A stretch of 64,000 bases of DNA from Palsa-744 sp963813035 (GTDB lineage Bacteria > Actinomycetota > Thermoleophilia > Solirubrobacterales > Solirubrobacteraceae), in assembly GCA_963813035.1 (NCBI GenBank), contig CAWEXJ010000002.1, forward strand, positions 1,116,001 through 1,180,000. The letters run 5' to 3'. Positions 1 through 9,130 of this stretch are shown in pieces (positions within the stretch are counted from its first letter, which is position 1; each line of letters begins with the position of its first letter). Below the pieces are notes generated by a model, which made no database searches, was not told where the DNA came from, and saw only the letters and a list, made by a program, of their open reading frames with translations. Made by a program: the position numbers and the translations under genes.

Positions 1-1002
1 CCCGTCGATGTCGCCTACGTGTCCGCCGAGGACAGCATCGAGTACACGCTCGCCCCGCGGTTCCTCGCCGCCGGCGGCGACCCGAAACGCATCCACTTCT
101 TCCAGGCGAAGCACCAGAACACCAGGAATGGCGATGAGGACAACCCATCGCTCTGCCTGCCCGACGACGTTCCCCTCCTCGACCAGTGGATCACCGACAA
201 GGACGCCCGGATGATCGTGCTCGACCCATTCGTCGCAATGCTTCCCCCAGCGCTGAACGCGCATCGGGACCAGCACGTCCGCCGCGCGATCGCCCCGCTC
301 GCACACCTATGCCACCAGCGGAACGTCGTTGCGCTGCTCATCTTGCACCTGAACAAGAGCCAAGAGGGCGATGCGCTCAGCCGCCTCTCCGGGAGCATCG
401 GCATCGGCGCCGCGGCAAGATCGGTCCTTCTCTTCGCGCTGAGCCCAGACGACCCCGACGGGGAGCAGGGGAGCGAGCGGATACTCGCCCACGCCAAGAG
501 CAACCTCGGCCGTAAGGCCCGCTCGCTGTCCTACCGGATCGAGCAGCGGATCATTGACGGGCAGGACGGCAAGATCGAAACGAGCATCGCCGCCCGACAA
601 GGAGAGACCAACGTTTCCGCCGGCGACCTCCTCGGCAACGCCACCAGCACCACCGAAGCTAACGCGCGCACCGAAGCCCGCGACTTCCTCGCCGCCGAGC
701 TAGCCGCCGGATGGGTGCCAACCGTCGAGCTCCAGAAACGCGCCGAAGCAGCCGGCGTCGGCTGGAAAACCTGCGAGCGGATCAAAGCCCAGAACGGCGT
801 CCGGTCCAAGAAGCACGGCAGCGCATGGGGCTGGGAACTCAACACGACCCCACACACCCCCCCTGGTCATCTTGGTGATGTTGGGGGAGATGCAAGGGAA
901 GGCGACCAAGGCACCCAAGGAAACCCTGTAGAGACCAACGGTCACCTTGGCCACGACCGCACCGACCAAGAACTCCAAGCACTCATCGAGGCAAACTCAT
1001 GA
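1..1002 (+). CDS. RepA/AAA_25-type ATPase, prophage replication (5' truncated by window)
   Basis: The frame is open from base 1, so the start and probably the Walker A motif lie upstream. A hydrophobic Walker-B-like strand (MIVLDPFVAML, about codons 70-80) is followed by a VALLILHLNK strand, a GSIGIGAAAR turn and a late KSNLGRKAR motif, the usual order in RecA-fold RepA/AAA_25 ATPases of phage and plasmid replication modules. The last ~130 residues look like a helical DNA-binding tail and then a low-complexity Gly/Thr/Asp region. It likely acts as a replicative helicase or primase-helicase of the prophage. An excisionase-like protein and terminase genes follow on the same strand. Family assignment is fairly sure; the exact role is inferred. 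Confidence 0.72.
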   Translation, partial: PVDVAYVSAEDSIEYTLAPRFLAAGGDPKRIHFFQAKHQNTRNGDEDNPSLCLPDDVPLLDQWITDKDARMIVLDPFVAMLPPALNAHRDQHVRRAIAPLAHLCHQRNVVALLILHLNKSQEGDALSRLSGSIGIGAAARSVLLFALSPDDPDGEQGSERILAHAKSNLGRKARSLSYRIEQRIIDGQDGKIETSIAARQGETNVSAGDLLGNATSTTEANARTEARDFLAAELAAGWVPTVELQKRAEAAGVGWKTCERIKAQNGVRSKKHGSAWGWELNTTPHTPPGHLGDVGGDAREGDQGTQGNPVETNGHLGHDRTDQELQALIEANS

Positions 1003-1077
1003 CGCTGGCGCGGCCGCTGCCCCTCGTCGCCGCCGTTTGCGCTCTCGAAAGATTCCATCGATAGTCAGTGATCGCCG

Positions 1078-1329
1078 ATGGAGCTGACGGTGCGGCTGTC
1101 GGATGACCAGCTCGAGTCCATCGCTCGCCGCGCGGCCGCGCTCGTGCAGCCGTCGGCCTCGTCGCCGACGTGGCTGGACACCCGCGCTGCCGAGGACTAC
1201 GCCGGGTTGGCGCACGGTCGTCTTGATGATCTGAAGCGCTTGGGGAAGGTCACGCCCGCTGGCTATGACGGCCGCAAGCCGATGTACCGCCGCGAGGATC
1301 TCGACGCCTACTTGGAGGCGTCGGCATGA
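1078..1329 (+). CDS. Excisionase-like helix-turn-helix protein
   Basis: This is an 83-residue protein. Its C-terminal half reads like a MerR/Xis-type winged helix: a TRAAEDYAGL helix that in the family usually begins 'T..EAA..L', a LDDLKRLGKVTPAGYDGRKPMYRREDLDAYL recognition/wing segment split here as GRKPMYRREDLDAYL, and an acidic end. Proteins of this size and pattern bind DNA as excisionases or small phage regulators. The ATG follows a 75-nt gap after the ATPase gene. It lies between replication and packaging genes, so it may be a regulator rather than a true Xis; the integrase is 9.5 kb away. Confidence 0.65.
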   Translation: MELTVRLSDDQLESIARRAAALVQPSASSPTWLDTRAAEDYAGLAHGRLDDLKRLGKVTPAGYDGRKPMYRREDLDAYLEASA

Positions 1330-1432
1330 GCGGCGCGTGTTTGCACCCTGTTATCACCCGTCGCATTCGGCCAGTGTTGGTGGGCGTTTCTGGGCGAGTG
1401 TCGGGTTTGACACCCGACCGTCAGGGGTCGGT

Positions 1433-1936
1433 GTGAGCGCGCCGAGGAAGCCACGTGGCGGCGGCGGCGCGCGGAACCCGCGGAGCCTCGCGAACCTGGA
1501 GCCTGGTGCTGGTGCTGGCGACGGCGGGCTGCAGCGTCGACGCGTGCACGGCGCCTATGCGCAGCTCAACGCTGAGCGTGTCGAGCAGCGCGAGGCTGCC
1601 ATCTTCGAAGCGTTCGCAGCTGACGCGCCGCTGCGAGCCGACGGCGAGCTGCCGTCGCACGACGGTGCGATCGTGGCGTTGCTCGCTCAGGCGATGCTGC
1701 GTCTCGAGGACGTCGCGGCGAATATCCGCGACTTCGGTTTCTTCGAGCAGCGCGGCAAGCGCAAAGGTCAGCTCCGTCCGGCGGTCGACGTTGAGGCTCG
1801 GCTGCGCCGCGAGGCTGCCGGCTACCTCGACGCGCTCGGGATGACGCCGAAGGCGCGCGCTGCGCTCGGCGTCGACCTGGTCAAGGCCCGTGACCTGGCG
1901 CAGGAGTGGGCGAAAGACGGTGACAGCGATGACTGA
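1433..1936 (+). CDS. Phage terminase small subunit (P27-like)
   Basis: The small terminase subunit recognises phage DNA and hands it to the large subunit for packaging. The evidence is position (it overlaps the large-subunit gene by 8 nt), size (167 residues) and a C-terminal signature typical of P27-family small terminases: a helix ending YLDALGMTPKARAALGVDL. The N-terminus is a basic Gly-rich tail (APRKPRGGGGARNPRS). The GTG at 1433 is chosen because AGGGG lies 5 nt upstream and the extra N-terminal codons of the longer frame overlap the previous gene and look non-coding. No HNH or holin gene intervenes. The call depends on context as much as on sequence. Confidence 0.72.
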   Translation: MSAPRKPRGGGGARNPRSLANLEPGAGAGDGGLQRRRVHGAYAQLNAERVEQREAAIFEAFAADAPLRADGELPSHDGAIVALLAQAMLRLEDVAANIRDFGFFEQRGKRKGQLRPAVDVEARLRREAAGYLDALGMTPKARAALGVDLVKARDLAQEWAKDGDSDD

Positions 1937-3566
1937 CTTCGGCGCTGCCCGCGACGACCTTCAGGCGTTCGCTGAGATGGCCGGCCGTCCGTTGACCGAC
2001 CGGCAGGCGTCGTCGCTGCAGCTCGCGAAGCGTGTGACGGTGGTCGTGGCGCCACGGCAGTCGGGCAAGTCCCGGTCGATGGCGGTGCTGGCGCTGCATC
2101 AGGCGTTCAGGCGGCCGAGGACCCGTGTGCTGATCGTGTCGGCTGGCGAGGAGGCTGCACGTCGGCTGCTTGCTGACGTTCGCTCGATCGCGTCGGGGTC
2201 TGCGTTGCTCCGCGGATCGGTCGCCGACGAGACGGCCGGGCTGCTGACGTTGACGAACGGCTCGGAGGTGCGCAGCGTCCCGAACTCAGAGAAGCAGGTC
2301 CGTGGTTGGACGGTTGATCTGCTGCTGGTGGATGAGGCCAGCATGGTCAGCGACGAGCTGATCCTTGGTGCGGCGTTCCCGACGGTGGCGGCTCGACCGG
2401 ATGCCCGGATCGTGATGGCGAGCTCAGCGTCGGCGGCGAGTGGCGCGTTTTACGACCACGTCATCCTGGGCCGGCAGGGCAGTGAGTATGTCGCCGAGTT
2501 CGCGTGGAGATTGACGGACGCGCCGTGGGTGTCGTCGAGCTCGGTTGAGCATGCGCGGGCGTCGATGAGCCCGACCATGTTCGCGGCGGAGTATGAAGGG
2601 GTGTTCGCGAGCGGCGCTGACTCGCTGTTTCCGCGTGGGCTGTTGGAGCGGGCGACTGCGGACTATGTGATGCCGGGAATGCGCGGTCTGGGGCGGTGCG
2701 CGGGGCTGGCGGGCGTTGACTGGGGGGTGACGACTGATCGGAGTGCGCTGGTTGTGTTGGGCAGGGTGTTGCGCCCGGAAGGCCTGTTTGTGGTGCCTGT
2801 CGCTCATGCGTGGCGGTCGGGTGAACCGTTGGATGCTGCGGAAGACGCCGTGGAGCAGGGTGTTGTGGGGCAGATCGCGGGGATTGAGGGGGAGCTCGAG
2901 CAGATCACGATGGAGGTGAACGGGGTGGGGTACCCGTTGGCGCAGGCGTTGGCGCGGCGGCTGCGGGCCGGGCGTGGTCGGCGGTGTCCATTGCTCGAGT
3001 TCAGGCACACGACGGCGGAGATGAAGAGCGCTACGTATGGGGGGCTGCGGATGCTGCTCGAGCAGGGGCGGCTGGCGTTGCCTCTGGGTGCGACGGATCT
3101 GCTGCGGGAGTTGTTGTTGTTGCGGGTGTCGTTGAACCAGACGGGCGGCGAGAAAATCGAGGCCGGAGTGGGGCACGACGATCTGGCGGACAGCCTGATG
3201 CTCGCAATGGGGCCGTATCAGGACTACGACGGGAAGTGGCATTCGCGGCTGGGGGATGCGGCGCGTCGGGTGTCGCTCTCGGCGGCCGGCGATTTTGATT
3301 GCGAGACGGTGTTCACGGGCGCGGGGCTGGAGATGCCGCGGGAGCCCGTTCCGACGGAGGTCGGTGTGCCGCGTGGCGGGGTCAGCGTGGTCAGCCGGTT
3401 CTTGTCGGAGACGCCGCCGGTGACGGTGAGCGGCGAGCTTGTGCTGGTCGGCAAGGAGCACGTCGACCTGCCGTCGTCGCCTGGGTTTCACGAGGCCGCT
3501 GAGGCGGCTCATTCACGAACGACGGCCGCCGATATGAGTCGGCGCAGAAGGGAGCAGACAGCATGA
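1929..3566 (+). CDS. Phage terminase large subunit
   Basis: This 545-residue protein is the DNA-packaging motor. Walker A is APRQSGKS at residues ~41-48 (the variant A-x-R-x-x-GKS common in terminases) and Walker B is LLLVDEAS at ~131-138 with the catalytic Glu after Asp. A nuclease domain begins near GVDWGVTTDRSA, the RNase-H-like first strand carrying the metal-binding Asp. A late GHDDLADSLMLAM segment supplies another carboxylate pair typical of the nuclease fold. Length fits the family. The ATG at 1929 overlaps the small subunit (ATGACTGA), implying translational coupling; the longer frame starting at 1890 is rejected. Catalytic motifs are intact, unlike several later prophage genes. Confidence 0.92.
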   Translation: MTDFGAARDDLQAFAEMAGRPLTDRQASSLQLAKRVTVVVAPRQSGKSRSMAVLALHQAFRRPRTRVLIVSAGEEAARRLLADVRSIASGSALLRGSVADETAGLLTLTNGSEVRSVPNSEKQVRGWTVDLLLVDEASMVSDELILGAAFPTVAARPDARIVMASSASAASGAFYDHVILGRQGSEYVAEFAWRLTDAPWVSSSSVEHARASMSPTMFAAEYEGVFASGADSLFPRGLLERATADYVMPGMRGLGRCAGLAGVDWGVTTDRSALVVLGRVLRPEGLFVVPVAHAWRSGEPLDAAEDAVEQGVVGQIAGIEGELEQITMEVNGVGYPLAQALARRLRAGRGRRCPLLEFRHTTAEMKSATYGGLRMLLEQGRLALPLGATDLLRELLLLRVSLNQTGGEKIEAGVGHDDLADSLMLAMGPYQDYDGKWHSRLGDAARRVSLSAAGDFDCETVFTGAGLEMPREPVPTEVGVPRGGVSVVSRFLSETPPVTVSGELVLVGKEHVDLPSSPGFHEAAEAAHSRTTAADMSRRRREQTA

Positions 3567-4177
3567 TCGGGACGGTCGATGAGACGTCGGAGGTGCGCGC
3601 TGCGGCGGATGCCGTGCGGGCGAAGGAGGACGAGATCCGGGAAGAGCAGGCGCGGCTCGAGGAGCTGCAGGAGACGCGACGGCGGGCGGCCGTGGAGGGC
3701 CGCGAGACGCTGTCGGTGCGTGAGCACATCTCGGCGGCTGAGGTGAGGCTCGAGGATCTCCACGCGCAGCTCGACGCCGCCGTCGTGGCGTTCACGGCGG
3801 CGCAGGGCACGAGCCTGGAGCGTGCCCGGATGGCGGCTGCCCTGGCGGTCTACGGATACGACCGGGAGTACCTGCGGCGGCTACGGGTCGCTGTTGTCGC
3901 GAGGCAGAGGCTCGCTGAGGCCGAGGCGGCGTGCGGTGCGCTCAGTGAGGGCACGCCGTGGCCGGACCGGCGGCTGCGGTTCGGGGAGCTGCGGGAGCTC
4001 GGGGTCCGGCCGGGGGAGCTGCGGCCGGAGTGGCTGGCGAGGTTCCCGGCGCCGGCGAGCATGTCGAAGGGCTGGACGACCGAGGAGCTCGACGAGGGGA
4101 TCGGGTGCATGACGGGCCTGATCGACCAGGCGTCCGCCTTATTGACCACGATCGAGAACGAGGTGACGAATGTCTGA
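3563..4177 (+). CDS. Prophage coiled-coil protein, unknown function
   Basis: It starts with an ATGA overlap on the terminase stop, so it belongs to the same transcript. The 204-residue product is highly charged. Residues ~10-85 are an Ala/Glu/Arg-rich coiled coil (runs such as EIREEQARLEELQETRRR), followed by a shorter helical half and an acidic C-terminus. In intact siphophages a portal gene normally sits at this position; no portal-like feature is visible. It could be a scaffold-like or head-completion protein, but the sequence alone does not support a function. Confidence 0.6.
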   Translation: MIGTVDETSEVRAAADAVRAKEDEIREEQARLEELQETRRRAAVEGRETLSVREHISAAEVRLEDLHAQLDAAVVAFTAAQGTSLERARMAAALAVYGYDREYLRRLRVAVVARQRLAEAEAACGALSEGTPWPDRRLRFGELRELGVRPGELRPEWLARFPAPASMSKGWTTEELDEGIGCMTGLIDQASALLTTIENEVTNV

Positions 4178-4439
4178 TGAGAGCTACCAGCTGACGGCGG
4201 ATGAGGCCGACGCCGCGAAGGCGTGTGGTTTGACGGCTGCGGAGTACAAGGCGTGGGCGATGGCCGGCACCCCGGCGGCGACGCGTCGTCTCGTCGGTTT
4301 GGAGTCGCCGAGCCGGGTCCCGCGTACGACGCCGCTGACGCGCGAGGAGATGGCCAAGATGTCTGACTCCGAGCTCGCTGAGCTGACGCCGTCCGATCTG
4401 ACCGGTCTCGACCGCGAGACCGACGCCACGAGAGGCTGA
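4170..4439 (+). CDS. Small prophage protein, unknown
   Basis: An 89-residue acidic protein overlapping the previous gene by 8 nt. It begins MSDESYQLTADEADAAKACG and continues with a GLTAAEYKAWAMAG helix and a Pro/Ser/Thr-rich acidic C-terminal half. Its position two genes before the tape-measure gene is where tail-assembly chaperones usually lie, but no frameshift slippery site or chaperone signature was recognised. The tight overlap and phage-like gene packing argue that it is real. Confidence 0.55.
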   Translation: MSDESYQLTADEADAAKACGLTAAEYKAWAMAGTPAATRRLVGLESPSRVPRTTPLTREEMAKMSDSELAELTPSDLTGLDRETDATRG

Positions 4440-4479
4440 AGGCCGGCATTCGGGCGCGCATGCACAACGGGAGCGCGGC

Positions 4480-4692
4480 GTGAGAGCGGCGACGGGAGGT
4501 CCCAGGCAGCCGGCGGTCGACTTCGACGCGCTCGGCAAGACGCTCAGTCTGCTTGACGGCGAGCAGGTGAAGATGTCGATGGCGACGCTCCCGTCGTGGC
4601 CGGCCGAGAGTGTCGACGACGCGCGGTTTCTCGGCGGCGTTGCGGGGACGTTGCGGATAGTCGGAGACGCAGGAGGTCGCGCAGAGCCTTGA
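4480..4692 (+). CDS. Small prophage protein, unknown
   Basis: A 70-residue frame with a GTG start, in line with the small genes on either side (4 nt before the next). The product is neutral to acidic with a VDFDALGKTLSLLDGEQVKM helix. It may be a tail-assembly or head-tail connector accessory by position. No family recognised. Confidence 0.45.
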   Translation: MRAATGGPRQPAVDFDALGKTLSLLDGEQVKMSMATLPSWPAESVDDARFLGGVAGTLRIVGDAGGRAEP

Positions 4693-4696
4693 GGCG

Positions 4697-4885
4697 ATGC
4701 CCGCGGGCAGCTCGCCGCCCGGGACTGTCGAGCCGGGCGAGCTGGCGCTCCTGGTCGAGATTGGCGGCTATTGGCTCCCGATCTCGGATGCCGACCTCGT
4801 CGGCGCGTCCTACCGGGCTGGTCGGCTGTGGCTGCAGATAGGCCCAGTCCTATTCGAGATCACCACGAACAGAGGGGCCCACTGA
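4697..4885 (+). CDS. Small prophage protein, unknown
   Basis: A 62-residue protein, beta-rich by pattern (ELALLVEIGGYWLPISDAD, then LWLQIGPVLFEI). Its TGA overlaps the tape-measure ATG by one base (TGATG), so the two are translationally coupled. The coupling is the best support for it being real. Function is not recognised; a minor tail or adaptor role is possible by position only. Confidence 0.5.
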   Translation: MPAGSSPPGTVEPGELALLVEIGGYWLPISDADLVGASYRAGRLWLQIGPVLFEITTNRGAH

Positions 4886-7044
4886 TGGCGCTCGACGCTG
4901 GCTCAGTCACCACAGTCCTGCAGGGCCGCTTCAATCCTGCGGCTTTCAAGGAGTTCGACGACGCGAACAAAAAGGCGGTCGCCTCGGCAGCTGACGCGGA
5001 GGCGAAGTCACGGTCGTTCTCTAGCCGGCTGGAAGGGTCGTCGCTGAAAGCGATGGACGGCTACGCCAAGAGCAGCGACAAGGCGGCTCAGAACCTCGGG
5101 AAGCTCGGGTCAGTGGCGACGAAGAGCGCCGCGGTAGGGATCGTCGCCGTCGGCGCTGCGGCCGTGTATGCGGCGGCGAAGGCGACGTCGTTCAACCGGG
5201 AAATGCTCCGGCTGCACACGCAGGCCGGCGCTACGACGGCCGAAGTCACCCGGTTCAAGGGAGCCGTCCTCTCGTTGGCGGGGACGGTGCCGCAGGGGCC
5301 GAAGGAACTCTCCGAAGGCCTCTACCACATCGTCTCCGCCGGGTTCAAAGGCGCCGAAGCGCTCCGGATACTGAAGGCCTCAGCCGAGGGCGCAGCGCTC
5401 GGTGGCGCCTCTTTGGAGGACACCGCTAACGCTCTCGTCGGCACCCTCGCCTCCCAGATCAAAGGGGTGAAAGGGGCCGCTGACGCGCAAGGCCAGCTGA
5501 ACGACATCGTCGGCGCCGGAAACCTCCGGTTCGAGGACCTCGACAAGGCCGTCGCCACCGGGGTGCTCCCGACCTTCGCGCAGGCCGGGCTGACGTTGAA
5601 GGACTTCGGCGCGTCGCTCGCCACGATCACCGACAACAGCACCCCGGCCAATGTGACGGCGACCAGGTTGCGGATGACGATCGCGCAGATGGTCAGCCCG
5701 ACCAAAGCAGCCGCCAAAGAACTCGCCTCCATCGGGATCGGCAGCGACCAGCTCGCCAACGATCTGCGCAAGCCGAACGGGGTGCTGGTCGCCGTCGAAG
5801 ATTTGAAGAAGCACCTGCAGGACAGCGGTAAGACCGCCGTCGAACAGGACCAGATCCTCTCGAATGCCTTCGGCCGCGGCAAGTCGAGCAGCACGATCAT
5901 CACCCTGGTCGGCGAGATCGACCGTCTGCGGGCGAAGTACCAGCAGCTCGGCACCGACGACGGCCCGCAGAAACTCGCCAAGTCCTGGGCCGAATTCCAG
6001 CACAGCGAAGCCGCGGCGTTCGGCGAGCTGAAGTCCGGTGCTGAAGCGTTCGCGATCACCGTCGGCGACGTGCTGCTGCCGTCGTTGTCGAAGCTGAGCC
6101 GGGAGGGCGCGAAGGACCTGTCCGGGTTCATCAGCTCCGGTGGCGCCGAGAAGGCCGGCCATGACATCGAGCAGGCCTTCTCCACCGTCGGCCAGGTGTT
6201 CCAGAACCTCGCACCACCGATCGAGGCGACAGCCAAAGCATTGCTCGACGTCGGGAAAGCGGCAGGTCTCGGAAATAGCGCGGAGATCTCCGGCCTCCTC
6301 GCCGGGTTCCTCGCATTTAAGGCCGCGACCTTCGTCGCCCCGATCCTCACCGCCATCGGCGGAGCGATCGTCGTGGTTCGTAATGCGGCCATCAGCGCCG
6401 GCAGCATCTCCGCGTTCTTCGGTGACCTGTCCGCCTACGGCCTATTGATCCCTGGTATCGGTCTCGCGATCGCCGGCCTGGTCGGCGGCTTCGTCGCCCT
6501 CAACTCGGGCCTCTTCGCGAGCGAATCGGCTGCACAAAAGAACGCTGCGGCGATGCGCGCCGACAAGGAAGCCATCGAAGGCCTTCACGACGCGACGCTC
6601 AAGTCATCCGAAGCGCACCTCCGCGCCGAACGTGCCGCGCTGCAACACAAGCAGGCGCTCGAACGGCTCAAGAAGGTCGAAAAGGAAGTTCGCGACGGGA
6701 CGCTCAAGGGGAGCGCCGCTCAGGACGCGCAGCTCGAAGCGCGCCTCGCAACAGCTGAATCGCACAATGACCACTTGGCCGCCATCAAGGCCGCTCGGAC
6801 GGCCTACAGCGAAGAAAACACTGAAGCGGAGAAGTCCCTCAAGACCGCAGAAAAAGGCGCCAAGGTTGCCGAACAGGAACTGCAGACGGCCGAGAAGATC
6901 TTCGCGCTGCACCCCGCGCACACCAAGGAAGAGGAAGCCGACCAGCAGGGGCGCCTGAACGAACTCGAGGCCCAGGCCAACACGGCGCTCGCGAAGAAGG
7001 CACAGATCCTCGCCGAAGTCGCCGTCAGACAGGAGAGCCTCTGA
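4885..7044 (+). CDS. Phage tail tape measure protein, N-terminal part
   Basis: Tape measure proteins set tail length and chaperone DNA ejection. This 719-residue frame has a classic TP901-type body: an Ala/Lys-rich N-terminal helix region, then repeated helical segments (TTAEVTRFKGAVLSLAGTVP, EGLYHIVSAGFKGAEALRIL, GNLRFEDLDKAVATGVLP), hydrophobic membrane-like stretches at ~residues 480-560 (LIPGIGLAIAGLVGGFVALN), and a long coiled coil to the end. The reading frame stops at 7042-7044, but the same protein continues immediately in the -1 frame. This is therefore the first piece of a gene broken by frameshifts that originally ran to about 8919. Confidence 0.85.
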   Translation: MALDAGSVTTVLQGRFNPAAFKEFDDANKKAVASAADAEAKSRSFSSRLEGSSLKAMDGYAKSSDKAAQNLGKLGSVATKSAAVGIVAVGAAAVYAAAKATSFNREMLRLHTQAGATTAEVTRFKGAVLSLAGTVPQGPKELSEGLYHIVSAGFKGAEALRILKASAEGAALGGASLEDTANALVGTLASQIKGVKGAADAQGQLNDIVGAGNLRFEDLDKAVATGVLPTFAQAGLTLKDFGASLATITDNSTPANVTATRLRMTIAQMVSPTKAAAKELASIGIGSDQLANDLRKPNGVLVAVEDLKKHLQDSGKTAVEQDQILSNAFGRGKSSSTIITLVGEIDRLRAKYQQLGTDDGPQKLAKSWAEFQHSEAAAFGELKSGAEAFAITVGDVLLPSLSKLSREGAKDLSGFISSGGAEKAGHDIEQAFSTVGQVFQNLAPPIEATAKALLDVGKAAGLGNSAEISGLLAGFLAFKAATFVAPILTAIGGAIVVVRNAAISAGSISAFFGDLSAYGLLIPGIGLAIAGLVGGFVALNSGLFASESAAQKNAAAMRADKEAIEGLHDATLKSSEAHLRAERAALQHKQALERLKKVEKEVRDGTLKGSAAQDAQLEARLATAESHNDHLAAIKAARTAYSEENTEAEKSLKTAEKGAKVAEQELQTAEKIFALHPAHTKEEEADQQGRLNELEAQANTALAKKAQILAEVAVRQESL

Positions 7045-7694
7045 ACAGGCTCAACGCCGGCCAGTCAGCGATCACGACGGCGAACGCCCCAGGCGTCGGC
7101 GACCTGCAAGCTGCGCTAAAGACCGCCGGAGCACCACAGAAGATCATCACCCGCTACGAACTCGAAGACCAGGGCGCGCAGGCGAAGCTCGGCGACCTGG
7201 CCTCGAAACTGGACGCCGTCGGCAAAAAGACGTTCGTGGCCAAGGTCCTGACCACCGCGCCGACCGCCGCGATCGCCGTCCTCGCGCTGACCGCCGCGAC
7301 GCAGAAAGTCCCGACGAGCAAGATCCTGCAGATCATCAGCAACGCCCGGTCGAAGGCCGTCGAGGTGGAAGCGCTCCACGCGGCCATCATCAAAGTGCCG
7401 CCGTCGAAGATCGCAGCGATCGAGACGAACGCTGCGAGCGAAGCTCAGAAAGTAGCCGAACTCAAAGCGCAGATCGACGCGCTCGAAAACCGGACGATCA
7501 CCGTCTGCACCGCAGTCCTGAAGACCGTCGGCGGCCTCGGGGGGGCCGTCTCGAAAGCGATCAGCCTCGGCGGCAACGCCTCAGGACGCAAGTCCGGCGC
7601 GGCCGAACCGTCGCTGGTCGGGGAGGGCCGCGGCCCCGAGTACATCATCGACGGCCGCACTGGCCAGGGCACGAAGGTGGCGCGCCGACGCTGA
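7023..7694 (+). pseudogene. Tape measure fragment, -1 frame after first frameshift
   Basis: Without its own start, this frame continues the tape measure past the stop at 7044 (PLNRLNAGQSAITTANAP onward), through a repetitive helical region with VPTSKILQIISNA and VPPSKIAAIETNA repeats, to the family-typical segment GEGRGPEYIIDGRTGQGTKV. It then runs into a stop at 7692-7694. The next expected residues (GAPTLMGLGEDDYV) are read in another frame starting at 7679, so a base appears to be missing around 7675-7680. The internal ATG at 7236 is not thought to be a real start. Confidence 0.7.
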
Positions 7695-8293
7695 TGGGCC
7701 TGGGCGAGGACGACTATGTGGTGCCGCTCGAGGACCGTTACCGTGGCCGCGCGCTCGGCCTTTTCGCGTCGCTGGCCAAGGACCTCCAAATCCCGGGCTA
7801 CAAGTCCGCGCAAGAAGGCCGGAACACCGGGCGATCCCGCCGAAGCTCGACCCGCTGTCGTTGCCGGTCGAAAGCATCGAATCTAAAGTCGACGCGCAGA
7901 AGGCCGCGTACGACAAGGCGCACGGGTCCGTGAAGAGCCTCGACGCCCAGGTCGCGACCGACGGCCGCGACCTCAAGTATGCCAGCGCGAAAGGGACCGT
8001 CCGGCGAAGGACCAGGCAGAAGCTGGCGGAAGCCCGCAGCAAGCTCGCCAAGGCGAAGACCGAAGAACGCAAACACCGCACGGAGCTGCCAGGCCGACCG
8101 AAGGCTCTCCGGACCGCGAAGGCCTACCAGGAGACGGATCAGCCGGGAGACGGACCTCGCGAACATCGCCGCCGACGAAATGCAACTCGCCGACGGTAGA
8201 GACGACGAAGCCGGATACCAGACGGCGAAGGGCAACCGCCAGACCACGCTCACCGTCCTGCAGTCGCTGATCGCCGAAGCCGCGAGCACGTGA
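7679..8293 (+). pseudogene. Tape measure fragment with further frame changes
   Basis: Three consecutive pieces of coding-like sequence lie in alternating frames. From 7679: MGLGEDDYVVPLEDRYRGR...LQIPGYKSAQEG. From about 7830 in another frame: IPPKLDPLSLPVESIESKVD and on through a Lys/Ala coiled coil to about 8140. Then from about 8145, back in the first of these frames: DLANIAADEMQLADGRDDEA to a TGA at 8291-8293. Each join preserves sense, as expected for single-base indels in one old gene. None of the pieces has a convincing start. Confidence 0.65.
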
Positions 8294-8919
8294 AGGGCGG
8301 CGACAGCGACCCCTACTTCCGGAAGCTCACCGAACAGCTCCAGGCCAGCGAAATCGAAACACAGACGACCGCGGGCGAAGAACCGCCCGGGCTGACGCCG
8401 GCGCAGGTCGCGGAAGAGAAGGCCATCGAAGCCAGGGTCGCACTCGCAGCCCTGACACCCGGGCTGGCGGATGACACGTCCGCTGCTGGCCAGCTGGTCA
8501 GCTTCTTCGAAGGGGCTCTCTCCTCAGCGCAGGCGCGGGGCGCGGGGTCGGAAGCGATCATCGAACTCGCCAACCAGGTCAAGACCGCACGGTCCAACCT
8601 CGAATCGCTCTCCTCACCGTCGTCGGGTGGGACGAACGAAAACGCCGACGTGCAGGCCCAGATCACGCAGGCCAACGAACGAGCCGAACAGGCAACCAGG
8701 TCCGCGCAGATCGCCGAACAGGCCCTCGCCGTCTTCGGCGGCACCGGTGACATTGGCTCTGGCGGCGTGAATGCCCGCGCGTCGGTGATCCAGAACAACT
8801 ACAACTACATGCTGCACCCGTCCGACCCGGCGGTGCTGAAGACGATCGGCAACGCAGCGACCGCCGGCATCGGGCTGCAGGGCTCACGCCGGGCGGTCCG
8901 TCAGCAGGTCGGCCCATGA
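8290..8919 (+). pseudogene. Tape measure C-terminal fragment
   Basis: A 209-codon frame opening at a GTG that overlaps the previous stop (GTGA). It begins KGGDSDPYFRKLTEQLQASE, contains a Gln/Ala coiled coil (AQITQANERAEQATRSAQIA), and ends with the stretch usual at the end of actinophage tape measures: NNYNYMLHPSDPAVLKTIGN then an Arg-rich tail. It could still be translated from the GTG by coupling, but it is most simply the end of the disrupted tape measure gene. Confidence 0.65.
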
Positions 8920-9122
8920 CACGGCGCTGTGGATGCGGCTGCGGAGCCTCCCTCGAGAGGCAAGCGCCCGAGGCCCGCTACGCCTCTGACGCGTGCCGGG
9001 CTAGGGCATGGAAGGCACGGACGGGCTACCGGCGCCGGAACGGCAGGAACGGCGCTCTCCCGTCGCGTGGGATCACCCTCGCGACCGCCGCGCGGATCTC
9101 CGACGCCGCGCTCTGGCCGTGA
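8916..9122 (+). CDS. Small Cys-rich zinc-ribbon-like prophage protein
   Basis: The ATGA overlap with the tape measure end places it in the phage transcript. The 68-residue product opens with a closely spaced Cys cluster (RRCGCGCG) and then RYASDACRARAWKARTGY. The pairing of a short Cys cluster with a '[YS]SDACR.RAW' helix is typical of small phage zinc-binding proteins in which 'R-Y-C-S-D-A-C-R' supplies two ligands. Here the first Cys of that pair is Ala, so metal binding may be weakened. Function unknown. Confidence 0.55.
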   Translation: MTRRCGCGCGASLERQAPEARYASDACRARAWKARTGYRRRNGRNGALPSRGITLATAARISDAALWP

Positions 9123-9130
9123 TCGTGCGG

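Noticed and set aside
2424..3512. 362-codon minus-strand ORF opposite the terminase large subunit
   Set aside because: Arg/His/Pro-rich composition of a GC-rich antisense frame, no start signal, and the plus-strand terminase has complete motifs.
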